From the NCBI GenBank assembly GCA_902478945.1, contig CABSMX010000055.1:1-13815 (forward strand): a stretch of DNA of 13,815 bases, read 5' to 3'. The position numbers were made by a program, and so were the translations under genes. Origin of the DNA: an uncultured Collinsella sp. GTDB taxonomy: Bacteria; Actinomycetota; Coriobacteriia; Coriobacteriales; Coriobacteriaceae. Within the stretch, counting starts at the first letter, position 1, and each line of letters opens with the position of its first letter. The notes under the pieces were generated by a model. That model was given only the letters and a program-made list of their open reading frames with translations, was not told the origin of the DNA and made no database searches. Shown piece after piece: positions 12,479 to 13,815 of the stretch.

Positions 12479-13815
12479 TCAATGCCTACCAAACCTAAAT
12501 ACACGACTTAATAACTTCGAAAGAGAATGCACAGGCTCATCAGAATGAGAGCGTTCACGCTCCATGAGGCATGAAACATAGTTAGCTGAATCCCCAAGCT
12601 CACATCTGTCAAAATTAATACACAGCTCGCCAGCCGAGCCATCAAAACCTGAGACCAGAATCTGAGGGTCAAGTCCGCAGAATACGATATTGGAGTGTGA
12701 TTCAGAACCATTTAGCGCGTCCCAAATCAATGGCGTTCCGTTAAAAGAGAAGGAAACATCCTTTAAGAGAAATGAACCGTCATCGGCAGGGTCAAAGCGA
12801 ACTTCGTTAACGCCAGAAGGGACATTGAAAGTCAGGCAGACATGAGACCCAAAACAGTTAGACGTATATTCGATAGACAGAACGTCTTCAGAATTGAAGC
12901 CCGAACCATAGTCTAAAAATAGCTCCGCTTTGGAACGTAGATTCATATACTGCCGCAAAGGGGAACTCGAGTCCGCAAAGCATGAACCGATTTCCTTGTC
13001 ACAGTCACGCGAGAGGGTGCTGGCAACTCCGATCATCCTTTGAACAACACGCTCAGCAGCTTTTGCATCCCTATGAGAATGAATGACTGGCATGAACGAC
13101 TCGCGCAATGAAGCAGCAGCGTCAACTCCATTAAAAAACGAACCAAGCGCACTCAATAACTCGGATTGCGACTTAACAAAAGCCCCAGGCATCATCCAAC
13201 GTGGGTCATCGCTAATGAATCCTCTGTCCTTCTTGTATTCTTCGAAATCCGGACATGAAAAGACAATAGGCCTATTAAGAAGAAGATAGTCTACATACAC
13301 TGACGAGTAGTCAGTTATCAATAAGTCGAATGCGTTAAGAACATGGTAAATGGTGAGCAACTTCGAACCCAAAGACAGACTATCGAGGAATAAAACCCTT
13401 TTAGGTAGCTCAAAAGAACCTTGGTTGAAGCTCGAATCATCGGCAAAGTGCATCTTCGCAATTACATAAGCATCATTCAGCTTCAGGAAATCATCAAGAC
13501 CAGCAGCGTCGTAATCCTCGTAATTAAAGATATTTTTATCGAATTGACCGCCTTCAGCCTTTAGACCCTTGCGCATCGTGGGCAGATACATGATCAATTT
13601 ACTGCTGCCGAAATCAACCCCCAAAGCGCCTTCCAGGAGTTTTCTACCATCAGTTGTAAAAAGGTAATCATTTCTCGGGAAACCGGAATTCATTACCTTG
13701 CGAGGGTCCATAGAAAGCATACCGGCCATCATGAGCTGCGACATACGTGATGTAGTGGTCGATCGCGTCGAAAATGTTGGTGTAAGGGTGACGCCCTAGC
13801 GCCCGTTTAACGAAG
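12479..13815 (-). pseudogene. CDP-glycerol glycerophosphotransferase (TagF-like), 3' part, with an apparent frameshift; truncated by the window edge
   Basis: This type of enzyme polymerises or primes glycerol phosphate units from CDP-glycerol at the inner membrane face. The main open frame (first Met at 13744, 421 residues) contains GFPRNDYLF (21-29), IAKMHF (95-100) and TDYSSVYVDYLLLNRPIVF (144-162), the classic TagF/TagB signature. From about residue 255 follows a beta-rich tail with EVRFDP, like an accessory carbohydrate-associated module. The Met at 13744 is probably not the real start: it has no ribosome binding site and homology runs on upstream. In its own frame a TAG stands 18 codons above (13796-13798). 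The family-like upstream sequence (NIFDAIDHYIT) lies in another frame, open from the edge and stopping at 13668-13670. So a frameshift falls near 13745-13751, by mutation or sequencing error. Low GC suggests transfer. Confidence 0.75.

Noticed and set aside
1..13815. CRISPR arrays, riboswitches, rRNA genes
   Set aside because: No regularly spaced repeats or recognisable RNA leaders were seen; the only RNA gene is the tRNA-Arg.

Overview
The window looks like part of the chromosome of a Gram-positive, fairly high-GC actinobacterium, most likely a gut Coriobacteriia such as Collinsella. This rests on the gene set (teichoic-acid and dTDP-rhamnose genes, a fused rmlC-rmlD gene, no lipopolysaccharide genes), the GC-rich codon use of the core genes, and my recollection of the RmlB and RmlCD sequences of that group. 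It is an inference; no rRNA is present to confirm it. Almost everything except aroQ and a tRNA concerns building, decorating or exporting a cell-wall polysaccharide.

Layout. 1-700: aroQ (type II 3-dehydroquinase, + strand), then on the - strand a tRNA-Arg(TCT) with its own terminator. 737-2361 (-): a two-gene ABC exporter, permease then ATPase, of the Wzm/Wzt or TagG/TagH type. 2522-6863 (+, divergent from the exporter): two membrane-anchored family 2 glycosyltransferases followed by a large YfhO-type membrane glycosyltransferase, an arrangement like known modules that use polyprenyl-phosphate sugars to decorate wall polymers outside the cell. A perfect bidirectional terminator (6849-6878) closes this operon and faces the end of the next one.

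6901-13815 (-, read right to left): a frameshifted or partial CDP-glycerol glycerophosphotransferase (TagF-like), tagD (CDP-glycerol synthesis), rmlA, then an accessory pair of unknown function (a small protein with an LSGG motif and a P-loop ATPase with a possible TOPRIM-like C-terminal half), then rmlB and a fused rmlCD. The enzymes would supply CDP-glycerol and dTDP-L-rhamnose for a teichoic-acid-like or rhamnose polymer that the ABC exporter could carry out and the GT2/YfhO module could decorate.

Composition is mosaic. Single 60-base lines that I counted run at about 68-77 percent GC inside rmlB and rmlA and about 42-45 percent in the accessory pair and the TagF-like gene. The accessory pair splits the rhamnose genes between rmlA and rmlB and is the least explained part of the window. 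Other unexplained structures are a very strong 61-nt stem-loop between rmlB and rmlCD, overlapping alternative hairpins downstream of rmlA, and the apparent frameshift at the right edge. No stretch longer than 300 bases lacks a gene.
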